A DNA stretch of 64,000 nucleotides from Microlunatus capsulatus (GCF_017876495.1 NZ_JAGIOB010000001.1:310001-374000), one strand, 5' to 3'; shown: positions 1 through 7,819, counted from the first letter of the stretch. A program made the numbers and translations. The notes: a model not told the origin generated them from the sequence alone.

Positions 1-2141
1 ACGGTCGTCGGCTGCCCGAAGGTGCCGGTGACCAGCTCCTCCGGCGGCAGGGCCGGCGTCGCCCGCTCCACCGTCAGGGTGCCGGCCCCGGCCGCCACCG
101 GCGCGTACCGGGCGTCGCCCGCGTAGCTCAGGGTGACGGTGTGCGTGCCCACGGGCAGGTCGGCCGGGGTGCGGCAGCTGCTCGAGCCGGGCAGGGTCAC
201 CTCGCAGAGCACCAGGGCGCCCGCGCTCACCGTCACGGTGCCCGTCGCCCCGGCGGGTCGCAGCGCCACCTCGACGGTGGAGCGCTGGCCGAACTCGGTG
301 GTCCGGTCGTCGAGGGTCGCGCTGAGGCTGGCCTCGGCGAGAGTGACCGCGACCGCGGGGAGCGCCACCGTCCGCTCCGCCCAGTTGGCGTCGCCGGAGT
401 AGGTGAGGTCCACGGGGTAGGTCCCGGGCTCGAGGTCGGCGTCCACCGCGCAGCTGGTGGCGGGCAGGGTGGCGCTGCACAGCACCGTCTCCCCCGAGCG
501 GAACGACAGGGTGCCGGTGGCCGAACCCGGCAGGTCGCCCGCGCTCAGCGTGACGGCCGAGCCGAAGGGCGCCGAGGCCGGGTCAGCGCTGCCGGTCAGA
601 CCAGGGGTACCCCGGCCGACCGTGCCGGTGAAGTCCCGGGTGGCCGTGCCGCCGGCGTTCGTGGCCGTCACGGTGAAGCTGTAGGTTCCGGCCCTCGTCG
701 GCGTCCCCGTCACCACGCCGGTGTCGCCGTCGAGGCGGAGCCCGGCGGGCAGGGCGCCGGTCGTCACGGCGTAGGTCGGGGCCGGAGCGCCGCCGGCGGT
801 GACGGAGCCGGTGGTGGCCGTCCCCACGGTGAGGTCGCCGAGGGCGGCGTCGCCGTAGGTGGGCGCCAGCGGGACGAAGAAGGCCGTCGTCCCGACGTTG
901 TTGTTGAGGCCGCCCGTGACCGAGGCGACGTTGTCGAGCGACAGCGTGTAGGTGCCGTAGGTCGAGGCGACCACGGGGACGCCGACGACGCAGTTCGCCG
1001 TCGCGCCCACCGAGGCGCCGGTCAGCGTGACGCTGGTCCCGCCGTCGGTCGCCGTCAGCGTGCCGCCGCAGGTGTTCGAGCGGGTGCCGGGGGCCAGCAC
1101 CGTGCCCGTGGGCAGGTTCACCGCGTAGCCGAGGCCGACGGCCGCCGTCAGGTTGGTGTTCTCCACCGAGAGGTTGAGCCGGACCGGCTGACCGGCGGTG
1201 GTGAAGGTGCGGTCGAACCCGCCGGAGAGGTTGGTCCCCTGCTTGTTCACGAACTGCTGCAGGGCCGCGGTCTGGGTCCCGGGGGTGCTGCCGAGGTTCC
1301 ACTGCACCATCAGCCCGGCGTCGTGCGTCTGGTTGGTGGCGACGAAGCCGATGTCGCCGCCGGTCTGGACCGTGCCGTAGGGGGTGTAGAAGGACTGCGA
1401 GGTGGCGCCGTCGAACTTCTTCGACTCCGGGACCTCCCGGATGCCGAACTGGATCTGGGAGGAGGTGTTCAGCGAGATGACCGAACGGACCGGGGAGGTC
1501 AGCATGACGCCGTAGCCCTGGTCCGAGCCGCCCGGCGCGGTGTCGCCGCCGAGGTAGAACTTGACCGGCTCGGTGTTCCCCTCCGGGATCACGAACGCGT
1601 AGCTGTCCGTGACGAAGTCGTTCGGGTAGGTGTAGGTCACCGTGCGGGTGACCTGGTACTCGAGCCCGTTCTTCGTGGCGACGTAGCGGACCCGGGCACT
1701 GGCGTTGCCCGTCCGGTCCGGCTTGACGTCATCGGTCGAGGTGCTCCCCCCGGTCGACACCACCGTGAGCGAGGACCAGTCGCCCACGTCCATCCCGGGG
1801 CCGGCTTGACCGAAGGCGGTCCCGCCGACTGCCAGCATGGGAGCACCGGCCGAGCAGCAGTACTGCTGGGTCCCGCGGTAGAACAGCGCGTCCTGACCAG
1901 GCACGTAGTACTCGTCGAAGGACTCGTCGCCCTCGTCGGACTGACGCGACAGCGCGTTGATGGTGAAGCGCAGCCCATCCGTGCCGTCGGCCAGCCGACC
2001 GCCGCCCGGGTTGAGCACGACCTGGGGGGCCCCGAGCTGGCCCTGGGCGGCAGAGGCGGTGGGAGCGAGTGCTCCGAGGGGGATGAGGAGCCCTGCGGTG
2101 CTGAGCAGGAGGGCGAGAGCGAGCCTGATGGCACGAGTCAT
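1..2141 (-). CDS. Secreted Ig-like domain repeat surface protein (C-terminus beyond left edge)
   Basis: Open frame of 713 codons that enters from the left edge, so only the N-terminal part is present. It starts at ATG 2141 with a signal peptide of about 32 residues (MTRAIRL, a hydrophobic core, then a PTASA cleavage-like site). A beta-rich region without a family I recognise follows to about residue 420. Next comes a putative-Ig (He_PIG-type) module at about 424-500 with the typical GVVTGTPTRAGTYSFTV pattern, then group-3 Ig-like repeats at about 505-600 and 600-690, each ending in an L.YSGD or LSYAGD motif, and the start of another. This predicts a cell-surface or secreted adhesin-like protein. 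The ligand is unknown. No sorting signal can be checked because the C-terminus is missing. Confidence 0.85.
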   Translation of the reverse strand, partial: MTRAIRLALALLLSTAGLLIPLGALAPTASAAQGQLGAPQVVLNPGGGRLADGTDGLRFTINALSRQSDEGDESFDEYYVPGQDALFYRGTQQYCCSAGAPMLAVGGTAFGQAGPGMDVGDWSSLTVVSTGGSTSTDDVKPDRTGNASARVRYVATKNGLEYQVTRTVTYTYPNDFVTDSYAFVIPEGNTEPVKFYLGGDTAPGGSDQGYGVMLTSPVRSVISLNTSSQIQFGIREVPESKKFDGATSQSFYTPYGTVQTGGDIGFVATNQTHDAGLMVQWNLGSTPGTQTAALQQFVNKQGTNLSGGFDRTFTTAGQPVRLNLSVENTNLTAAVGLGYAVNLPTGTVLAPGTRSNTCGGTLTATDGGTSVTLTGASVGATANCVVGVPVVASTYGTYTLSLDNVASVTGGLNNNVGTTAFFVPLAPTYGDAALGDLTVGTATTGSVTAGGAPAPTYAVTTGALPAGLRLDGDTGVVTGTPTRAGTYSFTVTATNAGGTATRDFTGTVGRGTPGLTGSADPASAPFGSAVTLSAGDLPGSATGTLSFRSGETVLCSATLPATSCAVDADLEPGTYPVDLTYSGDANWAERTVALPAVAVTLAEASLSATLDDRTTEFGQRSTVEVALRPAGATGTVTVSAGALVLCEVTLPGSSSCRTPADLPVGTHTVTLSYAGDARYAPVAAGAGTLTVERATPALPPEELVTGTFGQPTT

Positions 2142-2224
2142 CGGGGGTGGAACCGTTCTGGTCGAGCCGACCGCGACGCGGACGACAGATCTGGCGGTGG
2201 TCCCCCGAGGGACTTCTGCGCGGG

Positions 2225-2254
2225 ACAGTACAGAACTCGGCCGCTCCTGGCCAA
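2225..2254 (-). promoter_or_regulatory. Candidate sigma70-type promoter of the Ig-like protein gene
   Basis: On the minus strand TTGGCC (2254-2249) and TACTGT (2230-2225) are separated by 18 bases. They lie about 85 bases before ATG 2141, in the 203-bp gap that otherwise shows nothing. The call rests on hexamer resemblance only. Confidence 0.3.
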
Positions 2255-2344
2255 CCCGCGACGGGCTGCGATGAGACGCACCAGGATCCGCTGCGAGGCT
2301 CGACGCGCTGGTCGATCCCGCTCCCGACCCGGTCGGCGCTCGGC

Positions 2345-2785
2345 TCAGCCGGTCAGGTCGGTGACGACGGGCAACGCCGCCGACATCGCCTGCTCGGTGC
2401 CGAGCAGGCCTGAGAGCCGCTCGGCGGCGTCAGGGCCACCCAGGTCGACCGAGCCCTCGCGGGCCAGGACGACCACGCAGTGGCTGCCGAGGGCGTCGAC
2501 GGCCGTCCACCAGCCGTCCGGGGTGACGGGGTCGAGGAGGTGGTCCAGCAGCACCCGCCCGTTGGCCACCACCTGGAGCCGGTCCAGGCCGCTCCGCACC
2601 TCGCCTACGGCACCGGACTGCAGGGGCTGGCCGAACGGGACCCAGCCCTCCCGGGTGAGCCGCAGGCGCAGCAGCTCGTCCGTCGAGGTGGTGGCGAGCA
2701 GGACGGGGATCGGCCGGCCGCCGGGGATGAAGGTCTGCACGTACACCCGGGTCACGGTACGAGAGGTCTCTTCCCCGCCGAGCAC
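2345..2785 (-). CDS. Hypothetical protein, possibly the displaced 3' part of the upstream DUF3224 gene
   Basis: A frame of 146 aa with normal high-G+C codon use, which I do not recognise. It is soluble, with hydrophobic stretches such as IPVLLATTS and CVVVLAREG but no signal peptide or membrane span. The annotated start is GTG 2785. The frame stays open further upstream to a TGA near 2877 but has no start codon there, and no ribosome site precedes 2785. Its coding signal begins where that of the DUF3224 gene fades. It may therefore be an independent gene overlapping the out-of-frame tail of DUF3224, or the second half of one gene broken by a frameshift. Confidence 0.5.
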   Translation of the reverse strand: MLGGEETSRTVTRVYVQTFIPGGRPIPVLLATTSTDELLRLRLTREGWVPFGQPLQSGAVGEVRSGLDRLQVVANGRVLLDHLLDPVTPDGWWTAVDALGSHCVVVLAREGSVDLGGPDAAERLSGLLGTEQAMSAALPVVTDLTG

Positions 2786-3125
2786 GGCCGGGGACCGGTG
2801 GACCGGCGGCGGCTCGGCCGGGCAGCTGGTGGTCGGGGGCGTCGTGGTGGCCGTCCGCGTCCTCGGAGATCGTCATCGACCCGGTGAGGCCGACCAGCTC
2901 GCCCGTCGCGGAGTCGGGGACGACCGTCACCTCGAGACGCGTGCCGCCGCCCTGGGCCGTGCCCACGTGCAGCAGCACGAAGGAGCCCTGCCGGCCGCCG
3001 AGGGAGCCCCGCACCTGCTCGACGGCGACGTACCCGGCCCTGGTCTCCACCGGGGTGCGCGCGCACGTCAGGTGGACGACACCGGTCCCCTCGAGCGGTC
3101 CGTGGAACGTCTTGTCGATCGTCAT
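2430..3125 (-). CDS. DUF3224 family protein with an atypical, probably out-of-frame tail
   Basis: Starts at ATG 3125 (MTIDKTFHGPLEG). The first 100 or so residues match the DUF3224 pattern: TGVVHL, then GSLGGRQGSFVLLHVGT, LEVTVVPDSATGELVGLTG and a DGHH motif near the usual C-terminal end. The family is a small beta-barrel of unknown function, about 130 aa long. Here the frame continues to 2430 (231 aa). The extra part, from about residue 105, is rich in R, G, P and A like a non-coding frame, while good coding sequence appears in the frame of the 2345-2785 gene. A missing stop or one indel near 2790-2830 would explain this. Confidence 0.6.
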   Translation of the reverse strand: MTIDKTFHGPLEGTGVVHLTCARTPVETRAGYVAVEQVRGSLGGRQGSFVLLHVGTAQGGGTRLEVTVVPDSATGELVGLTGSMTISEDADGHHDAPDHQLPGRAAAGPPVPGRARRGRDLSYRDPGVRADLHPRRPADPRPARHHLDGRAAAPAAHPGGLGPVRPAPAVRCRRRGAERPGPAPGGGQRAGAAGPPPRPRHPGRLVDGRRRPRQPLRGRPGPRGLGRPGWP

Positions 3126-3229
3126 CCGACCCAGCACCACCCGTCCTCGGCGGACAGCGGCGGCTCGGGACGGGCGGAGGTGTCGAAGGTTCCGACGGCG
3201 GTGGCCAGGGGACGTGTCCAGCACCCCGC

Positions 3230-3235
3230 TAGCCT
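3230..3235 (+). promoter_or_regulatory. -10 element TAGCCT for a leaderless transcript of the 3242 gene
   Basis: TAGCCT ends six bases before ATG 3242, so the A of the start codon would be the transcription start. The same TAGCCT spacing occurs before the Nudix gene at 15968. Confidence 0.5.
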
Positions 3236-3241
3236 GCGGTC

Positions 3242-3499
3242 ATGGAACTGGCCGAGCGTCCCGAGCGACCCCACCCCGCCGGCTGGGTGGTCGCCGAGTT
3301 CACCCCCAGCGGGGAGCTCGTCGACCGCCTGCACCGCGACGGCCACGTCTGGGACGACGAGGTCGAGGCGGCCCGGGTCGTCGAGGAGGGCGACAGCCCG
3401 GACCGCCCGCTCGTGCTGTACGCGCTGGTCCCGGCCTGGGGGCCGGTCGAGCCGCCGACCGCGACGGTCGCGGACACGGGCACGTCCGACCCGGGCTGA
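3242..3499 (+). CDS. Hypothetical small acidic protein
   Basis: An 85-aa protein, start ATG 3242 without a ribosome site but with a -10-like TAGCCT at the leaderless distance. It is hydrophilic and acidic (WDDEVEAARVVEEGD) with no signal peptide, membrane span or motif I recognise. It is divergent from the DUF3224 gene and convergent with the NmrA gene. Regular G/C third positions and a promoter at the correct distance support a real gene. Function unknown. Confidence 0.65.
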   Translation: MELAERPERPHPAGWVVAEFTPSGELVDRLHRDGHVWDDEVEAARVVEEGDSPDRPLVLYALVPAWGPVEPPTATVADTGTSDPG

Positions 3500-3500
3500 G

Positions 3501-3533
3501 CCGACCGCCCGCTGACGTCCGCGGGGCGGCCGG
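3501..3533. terminator. Hairpin between convergent genes
   Basis: CCGACCGCCCGC (3501-3512) pairs, with a one-base bulge and a mismatch, with GCGGGGCGGCCGG (3521-3533) over an 8-base loop. It lies right after the TGA of the 3242 gene and before the convergent NmrA stop. There is no U-tract, as is common in this genome. Confidence 0.45.
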
Positions 3534-3544
3534 GTTCGTCGGAC

Positions 3545-4486
3545 TCAGGCCGCGGCGTCGTCCGGGTCGGCGGCGCGGAGGTCGCGCGGCCGGGTGACGT
3601 GAGCGGCCAGGACGTCCCTCACGGTGGTCCAGGGCTGCTCGCCGTACCGGTCGTTGTCGACGTGGTGCAGCTGGGCCTGACCGCTGAACATGCTGACGAA
3701 GTACTGCATGCCCTGCCAGGCGGGGAACGTCTCGTCCTCGTCCTTGGCGAAGCGGCGGCCCACCTTGCTCATCAACGACAGGGTGCCGGTGGTGCCCGCC
3801 CACTGCAGCGCGAACCGCGTGCCGGTCAGCTCGGTCATCGTCCGTGCGACCTCGCGGGCGGTCACCCGGTCGCCGGCGACCTCGACGACGCGGGGCGCCG
3901 CGGGGTCGAGCGCGACGAGCGCGACGGTCCGGGCGACGTCGTCCTTCGTCGTGAAGTCGAGGACCTGGTCCGCCGAGGACCAGAAGAGCACGCGCTGGCG
4001 GCCGAACATGATCATCGGCGCCTCCCCGGTGAGCATGTCGGTGAAGGCGCCGTTCAGCACCGAGGTCGCGCGGACCGGTGCGGCGTCGACGGCGGCCGCG
4101 AACTCGCGACGGAGCTCGAAGTTGCGGTTGCTGCCCACGGCGATCTGGCGGTAGTCAGCCGAGTAGTCGCTGGGGATGAACCGGGCGACGCCGGCGCGCA
4201 CCGACGCGTCGAGCAGGACCCGCTGGGCGTCGACGATGACCGGACGGGTGCCGCTGAGCGCCGAGACGACGGTCTCGACCCCGGTGAGGGCGGCGCTGAG
4301 CGTGACCGCGTCGTCGTAGGTGCCCTCGACGACGTCGACGCGCGGGTCGTGGCCGAAGAGGTCGGCGGCGGTGCCGCTGCCCGGCCGGGTGAGGACCCGG
4401 ACCCGGGTGTCGTGGGTCAGGAGCTCGGCGACGATGCGTCGGCCGAGGTCGCCGGTGGCGCCGGCGACGAGGACGGTGGTGGTCAT
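3545..4486 (-). CDS. NmrA-like NAD(P)-binding (isoflavone-reductase type) protein
   Basis: A 313-aa protein with an N-terminal Rossmann motif GATGDLG (residues 9-15), a VEGTYDD segment where this family separates base and phosphate contacts, and VSALSG, IPSDYSADY and FTTKDDVA segments typical of the NmrA / atypical-SDR group. Such proteins bind NAD(P) and act as reductases or redox sensors; the substrate is not evident. It lies 9 bases downstream of a MarR gene on the same strand and is probably co-transcribed with it, so MarR likely controls it. Start ATG 4486. Confidence 0.85.
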   Translation of the reverse strand: MTTTVLVAGATGDLGRRIVAELLTHDTRVRVLTRPGSGTAADLFGHDPRVDVVEGTYDDAVTLSAALTGVETVVSALSGTRPVIVDAQRVLLDASVRAGVARFIPSDYSADYRQIAVGSNRNFELRREFAAAVDAAPVRATSVLNGAFTDMLTGEAPMIMFGRQRVLFWSSADQVLDFTTKDDVARTVALVALDPAAPRVVEVAGDRVTAREVARTMTELTGTRFALQWAGTTGTLSLMSKVGRRFAKDEDETFPAWQGMQYFVSMFSGQAQLHHVDNDRYGEQPWTTVRDVLAAHVTRPRDLRAADPDDAAA

Positions 4487-4495
4487 GGGTGGGGC

Positions 4496-5113
4496 TCAGC
4501 TCTCCGGAGACGGGGTGGGACGTCGGCGCGCGGACCGGTGCGGTGCGGCCAGGGGTTGGTCGGGCTGGGGGTGGTCGGGCTGGGGTTGGTCGGGCTGGGG
4601 TTGGTCGGGCTGGGGGTGGTCGGGCTGGGCAGGGGTGTCACCGGCGCCGAGCGCCACCCGGGCCATCAGGTGACGCAGCCGGGTCCGCTCGTCGACGTCG
4701 AGGTCGCGCATCAGCAGGTCCTCGACGGCGCGGAGCGCGGTCCGGGCGCTCTCCAGCCGCGCCCTTCCGGGAGCCGTCGGCAGGACCTGGCGGACCCGCC
4801 GGTCGCGCGGGTGGGCCCGGCGCTCCACCAGCCCCTCGGCCTCGAGCGCGTCGACGAGGTAGGTCATCGCCGTCTTGTCGACACCCAGCCGCTGGGCCAG
4901 CAGGAGCTGGGACGTCGGGTCCTCGGTGGTGACGGCGACGAGGACCTGGTAGCCGCGCGGACCGCCCGGCACCTCCGCCACGGCGGGCGTCGCGGTCCGG
5001 GTGAAGGCCTGGTAGAACGCCTGCAGCGACCAGCCCAGCTCGGTCTCGATCCCGCCCGCCTCCCAGTCGATCTCCTCCGCCCGGCGGGGCGCGGGTTCGG
5101 GGTCGGCGGACAC
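4496..5113 (-). CDS. MarR-family transcriptional regulator with a PQPD repeat tail
   Basis: Start GTG 5113 gives 205 aa. A winged-helix MarR core occupies about residues 25-165: an N-terminal dimerisation helix (QAFYQAFTRTATP), recognition region LLLAQRLGVDKTAMTYLVDA, wing RRAHPRDRRVRQV, and a C-terminal dimer helix. After residue 165 comes a low-complexity tail of five PQPD(Q/H) units encoded by a 15-bp tandem repeat, then a basic end. It is first gene of a two-gene unit with the NmrA gene. MarR proteins usually repress their own operon and respond to small phenolic or oxidising compounds; the ligand here is unknown. Confidence 0.85.
   Translation of the reverse strand: MSADPEPAPRRAEEIDWEAGGIETELGWSLQAFYQAFTRTATPAVAEVPGGPRGYQVLVAVTTEDPTSQLLLAQRLGVDKTAMTYLVDALEAEGLVERRAHPRDRRVRQVLPTAPGRARLESARTALRAVEDLLMRDLDVDERTRLRHLMARVALGAGDTPAQPDHPQPDQPQPDQPQPDHPQPDQPLAAPHRSARRRPTPSPES
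4551..4635. repeat. 15-bp tandem repeat inside the marR gene
   Basis: Units of CGGGCTGGGGKTGGT start at 4561, 4576, 4591, 4606 and (degenerate) 4621, with a partial unit at 4551. The period of 15 keeps the frame and encodes PQPDQ/PQPDH repeats. It may vary in copy number between strains. Confidence 0.85.
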
Positions 5114-5137
5114 GGGCAGATCGTATCGCAGCGAGAA

Positions 5138-5170
5138 GGTCTGAGGTTCAGATCGTCTGTTTCCCAGACC
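5138..5170. promoter_or_regulatory. Candidate MarR operator upstream of marR-nmrA
   Basis: GGTCTG (5138-5143) and CAGACC (5165-5170) form an inverted repeat. Inside it CAGA (5149-5152) and TCTG (5156-5159) form a second one. The site lies 25-57 bases before the marR start, between it and the DUF4166 stop, where autoregulation would act. Symmetry is the only evidence. Confidence 0.3.
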
Positions 5171-5208
5171 GACAGGGCCTCCGCCCGGGCTCCCGGCGAC
5201 CGCCTCCC

Positions 5209-5877
5209 TCAGGTCCGGCGCTCGTGCCGCCTCGGCTTGAGCTCCGCCGGGGCGTCGGTCGCCGGCACGTACTCGCAGGTGAAGGTGCCCTGGTAGCCGA
5301 ACAGGAAGCCGAAGACCCGGTTGCGGACGGTGAGGTCGACGCGGAACGCCTGGAGGGCGTCGTCCCAGCTCTCCCGGAGGACCGCGGTGCCGCTGAGGAG
5401 CAGCGGGAACGTGAAGCCGACGGGCCCCTCGTAGAACCGCTGGGCGTGGGTGGTGAGGAGCAGCGACCCGTCCGGTTCGGCGCGCATCCGCAGGTCGACG
5501 GCCAGGTGCTGGTGGGTGCCGAGGTAGTCCACGACCCGTCCGGCGTCGAGCACCATCGTGGCGTCGAACCGGCTCGGCCGCGCCCGCACCGCGTACTCCC
5601 GGGCGAAGGTGATGGTCTCGCGCCCGTACGGGTCGCGGTAGGGGAAGTTGCGGATGGTGAAGGGCACGTCGGTGCCGACGTCGGGGATGAGGATGTTGCG
5701 CACCCGGCCGAGGTGCAGGAAGGGCAGCGTCCACCACGGCCCGCGCCGGATGGAGGTCATCACGCCGGTCCCCACGCACCCGTAGCCGGCCGCCAGACCC
5801 ATCCCGAAGCGCCGCTGGAGCATCGGGTGCAGGCGGTCGAAGTCCTCCCCCATCGCCTCCCGGAAGATCGACGTCAC
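5209..5877 (-). CDS. DUF4166 domain protein
   Basis: A 222-aa protein from GTG 5877. It begins VTSIFREAMGEDFDRLHPML, the characteristic start of DUF4166 proteins, and continues with LQRRFGMGLAAGYGCVG and a beta-rich body ending CEYVPATD. Family function is unknown; members are often fused to or encoded beside oxidoreductases or SRPBCC proteins. Its GTG overlaps the TGA of the upstream SRPBCC gene (GTGA, 5874-5877), so the two are translationally coupled. An earlier in-frame start would put the SRPBCC coding region under it and is rejected. Confidence 0.8.
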   Translation of the reverse strand: MTSIFREAMGEDFDRLHPMLQRRFGMGLAAGYGCVGTGVMTSIRRGPWWTLPFLHLGRVRNILIPDVGTDVPFTIRNFPYRDPYGRETITFAREYAVRARPSRFDATMVLDAGRVVDYLGTHQHLAVDLRMRAEPDGSLLLTTHAQRFYEGPVGFTFPLLLSGTAVLRESWDDALQAFRVDLTVRNRVFGFLFGYQGTFTCEYVPATDAPAELKPRRHERRT

Positions 5878-6503
5878 GGGCGGTCCAGGGTCTCGAGGGT
5901 GGCGGGTGAGTCGCTCATCGCGGTCCCGCGGACCGGTGCGCGCCGGCAGCGCGACGCGCGCGGACGGTCCGGTCGCCAGAGCTGGAACACCGACCACCAG
6001 GGCCACGCCTCGGGTGGCACCCCGGTCTCGGCCCAGATGCGGAGCCGGTCGAAGCTCCACGCCGTCATCCACCCCAGCGCCCGGCGGATCCCGAGGGCGT
6101 CGGGCAGCCGACCCCAGCCGGGCCGGTAGTCGTAGCCCGTCAGGAACCGCACGCCCTCCGGGGTCGGCACGTAGCGCCAGTAGCCGCGGCCGTCGCCCAG
6201 CGGGGACAGCCGGTCGGTCGTGGTGAACCGCAGCGCGGAGGTGCGCGTCCCGTCCGGCCGGACCCGCTCACCGAGGGAGATGCCGGTGCCGCAGATGCGG
6301 TGGAAGGGGAGGTGCAGCTCGTAGCGGAACCGCCAGGCGCCGTCCGGCTCGGTGCCCGTCGGCACGATGGCGCTGAAGCGGAGGTCCCAGCGCGGGTGGC
6401 TCTCGGTGTCCTGGGTGAGGGACCAGACGCGGTCCAGGTCCGCCCGGACCAGGGTCTCGACGTAGAGGGGCGCCCCGCTCCGAGCCTGCCGTCGACGTCG
6501 CAC
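5874..6503 (-). CDS. SRPBCC-fold (START/Bet v1-like) protein
   Basis: A 209-aa protein starting at GTG 6503. LYVETLVRADLDRVWSLTQD followed by HPRWDLRFSAI is the classic opening of a polyketide-cyclase/SRPBCC lipid-binding fold, with a conserved aromatic core (YELHLPFHRICG, GYWRYVP). It probably binds a hydrophobic ligand; no catalytic residues are evident. The last 30 residues are basic and irregular because they overlap the approach to the DUF4166 start. It forms a two-gene unit with DUF4166 through a 4-base overlap. Confidence 0.75.
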   Translation of the reverse strand: MRRRRQARSGAPLYVETLVRADLDRVWSLTQDTESHPRWDLRFSAIVPTGTEPDGAWRFRYELHLPFHRICGTGISLGERVRPDGTRTSALRFTTTDRLSPLGDGRGYWRYVPTPEGVRFLTGYDYRPGWGRLPDALGIRRALGWMTAWSFDRLRIWAETGVPPEAWPWWSVFQLWRPDRPRASRCRRAPVRGTAMSDSPATLETLDRP

Positions 6504-6655
6504 CAGGCCATCATGCGGGAGCCACGGCCGTCGAGGGCTCTGACGCGCAGATCCTGTCCCCGGCGTGGGCGTTCGCCGCCGGCGCCGAGCCCCTCACCGG
6601 CCGCGTCGGCAGCAACCCGCTGGTCGGACCGCTGGCGGTCGACCATGATCATCCC

Positions 6656-7216
6656 GTGCACCTGATCATGCTGTTCGGCCCGTCCGCCGTGGGGAAGATG
6701 ACCGTCGGCCGCGAGCTGAGCGCGATCACGGGCTACCCGCTGTTCCACAACCACATGAGCATCGAGCCGGTGCTCGACATCTTCCCGTGGGGCTCGCCGG
6801 GCTTCGTCCGGCTGACGGAGCAGCTGCGGCGCGGCGTGGTGGAGGAGGCCGTCGCAGCGGGGATGCCCGGTCTGGTCTTCACCTACGTCTGGGCGCTGGA
6901 GGACCCCGGCGACCGGGAGTACGTGGACCGGCTGACCGAACCCGTGCGGCAGGCCGGCGGACGGCTGGACTTCGTGGAGCTGTACGCCGACCAGGCCACC
7001 CGTCTGGCCCGCGAGGGCACGCCGCTGCGGCTGGAGCACAAGCGCAGCAAGCGCGACCTCGATGCCACCCGGCAGCGACTGCTCGCCGACGACGTCGCCC
7101 ACCAGCTCAGCACCCGCGGGGACTTCGTCTACCCGGAGCAGCACCTCCGGGTGGACAACAGCCGGCTCTCCCCCGCGGAGGCGGCCGCCCGCATCGCGGC
7201 GGGGCTGCGGCTGTGA
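6656..7216 (+). CDS. P-loop NTP-binding kinase-like protein (shikimate/gluconate-kinase type)
   Basis: A 186-aa protein starting at GTG 6656. Walker A GPSAVGKMT is at residues 8-16. FHNHMSIEPVLDIFPW and VFTYVWALEDPGD follow, then a basic lid-like part (HKRSKRDLDATRQRL). Size and layout fit small-molecule kinases of the AAA_18/shikimate-kinase-like group; the substrate is unknown. CATGAT six bases upstream may serve a leaderless start. Its TGA overlaps the GTG of the following GNAT gene, so the two are co-expressed. It resembles the protein at 22666-23343 in several motifs. Confidence 0.75.
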   Translation: MHLIMLFGPSAVGKMTVGRELSAITGYPLFHNHMSIEPVLDIFPWGSPGFVRLTEQLRRGVVEEAVAAGMPGLVFTYVWALEDPGDREYVDRLTEPVRQAGGRLDFVELYADQATRLAREGTPLRLEHKRSKRDLDATRQRLLADDVAHQLSTRGDFVYPEQHLRVDNSRLSPAEAAARIAAGLRL

Positions 7217-7785
7217 CCGACCTGCGCTGGCCGGAGACGCCGCCCCGCTCCGGTCCGGTCCGGTTGCGGGCGTTCCGGTCGGGCGACGTCGCCATGGTGG
7301 AGGAGCTCGCCACGGACCCGTACGTCCCGCTGATCGGCTCGCTGCCCGCGCACGCGGGTCCGGTCGCCGCCCAGGACTGGATCACCCGGCAGCAGGGCCG
7401 GCTCGCCGAGGGCGCCGGCTTCAGCTTCTGCGTCGCCGGGGAGCAGGACGAGCCGCTGGGGTCCGCCGGCCTGTGGCTGCGCGACCTGGCCGCCGGCCGG
7501 TCGAGCGCGGGCTACGCGGTCCGGCCCTCGGCCCGCGGTCGCGGCGTCGCCGGGCACGCGCTCGTGGCCTTGACCGCCTTCGCGTGGACCGTGCCCGGGC
7601 TGCACCGCGTCGAGCTGTTCATCGAGCCCGCCAACGCGGCGTCGCGGCGGACCGCCGAGCGCGCCGGCTACCGCTTCGAGGGGGTGCTGCGCCAGCACCA
7701 GGAGATCGGCGGACGACGCCGGGACATGTGCTCCTACGCCGCCCTCCGCACCGACGGTCGGCCCGGGCCCGCCGGGATCGTGTGA
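7213..7785 (+). CDS. GNAT N-acetyltransferase (RimJ/RimL type)
   Basis: A 190-aa protein. Start GTG 7213 lies inside the stop of the kinase gene (GTGA). It has the GNAT fold: VRLRAFRSGDVAMVEEL at the N-terminus, the acetyl-CoA motif A in SARGRGVAGHAL (R-x-x-G-x-A), then HRVELFIEPANAASRRTAERAGYRFEG-type motif B, split here by the usual N.AS...AE..G spacing. It probably acetylates a small amine or a protein N-terminus. Coupling to the kinase suggests a shared, unknown substrate pathway. Confidence 0.85.
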   Translation: MTDLRWPETPPRSGPVRLRAFRSGDVAMVEELATDPYVPLIGSLPAHAGPVAAQDWITRQQGRLAEGAGFSFCVAGEQDEPLGSAGLWLRDLAAGRSSAGYAVRPSARGRGVAGHALVALTAFAWTVPGLHRVELFIEPANAASRRTAERAGYRFEGVLRQHQEIGGRRRDMCSYAALRTDGRPGPAGIV

Positions 7786-7819
7786 GCTGACGAGCCGTCA
7801 GCACCTCGTCAGGTCACAC
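7780..7819. terminator. Bidirectional terminator between convergent GNAT and DoxX-like genes
   Basis: GTGTGAGCTGACGAG (7780-7794) pairs with CTCGTCAGGTCACAC (7805-7819) in 14 of 15 positions over a 10-base loop. The left arm contains the GNAT stop codon. The symmetry serves both strands. Confidence 0.7.

Noticed and set aside
141-3515. Plus-strand open frame of over 1100 codons
   Set aside because: It is antisense to the Ig-like protein and DUF3224 genes, with R/G/A-rich non-protein composition caused by high G+C.
3599-5296. Long plus-strand open frame
   Set aside because: It is antisense to the NmrA and MarR genes, whose family motifs are clear.
6504-6655. Possible coding remnant in frame with the 6656 kinase
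   Set aside because: The translation looks protein-like (ILSPAWAFAAGAEPLTGRVG) but has no start codon and no family match I recognise.
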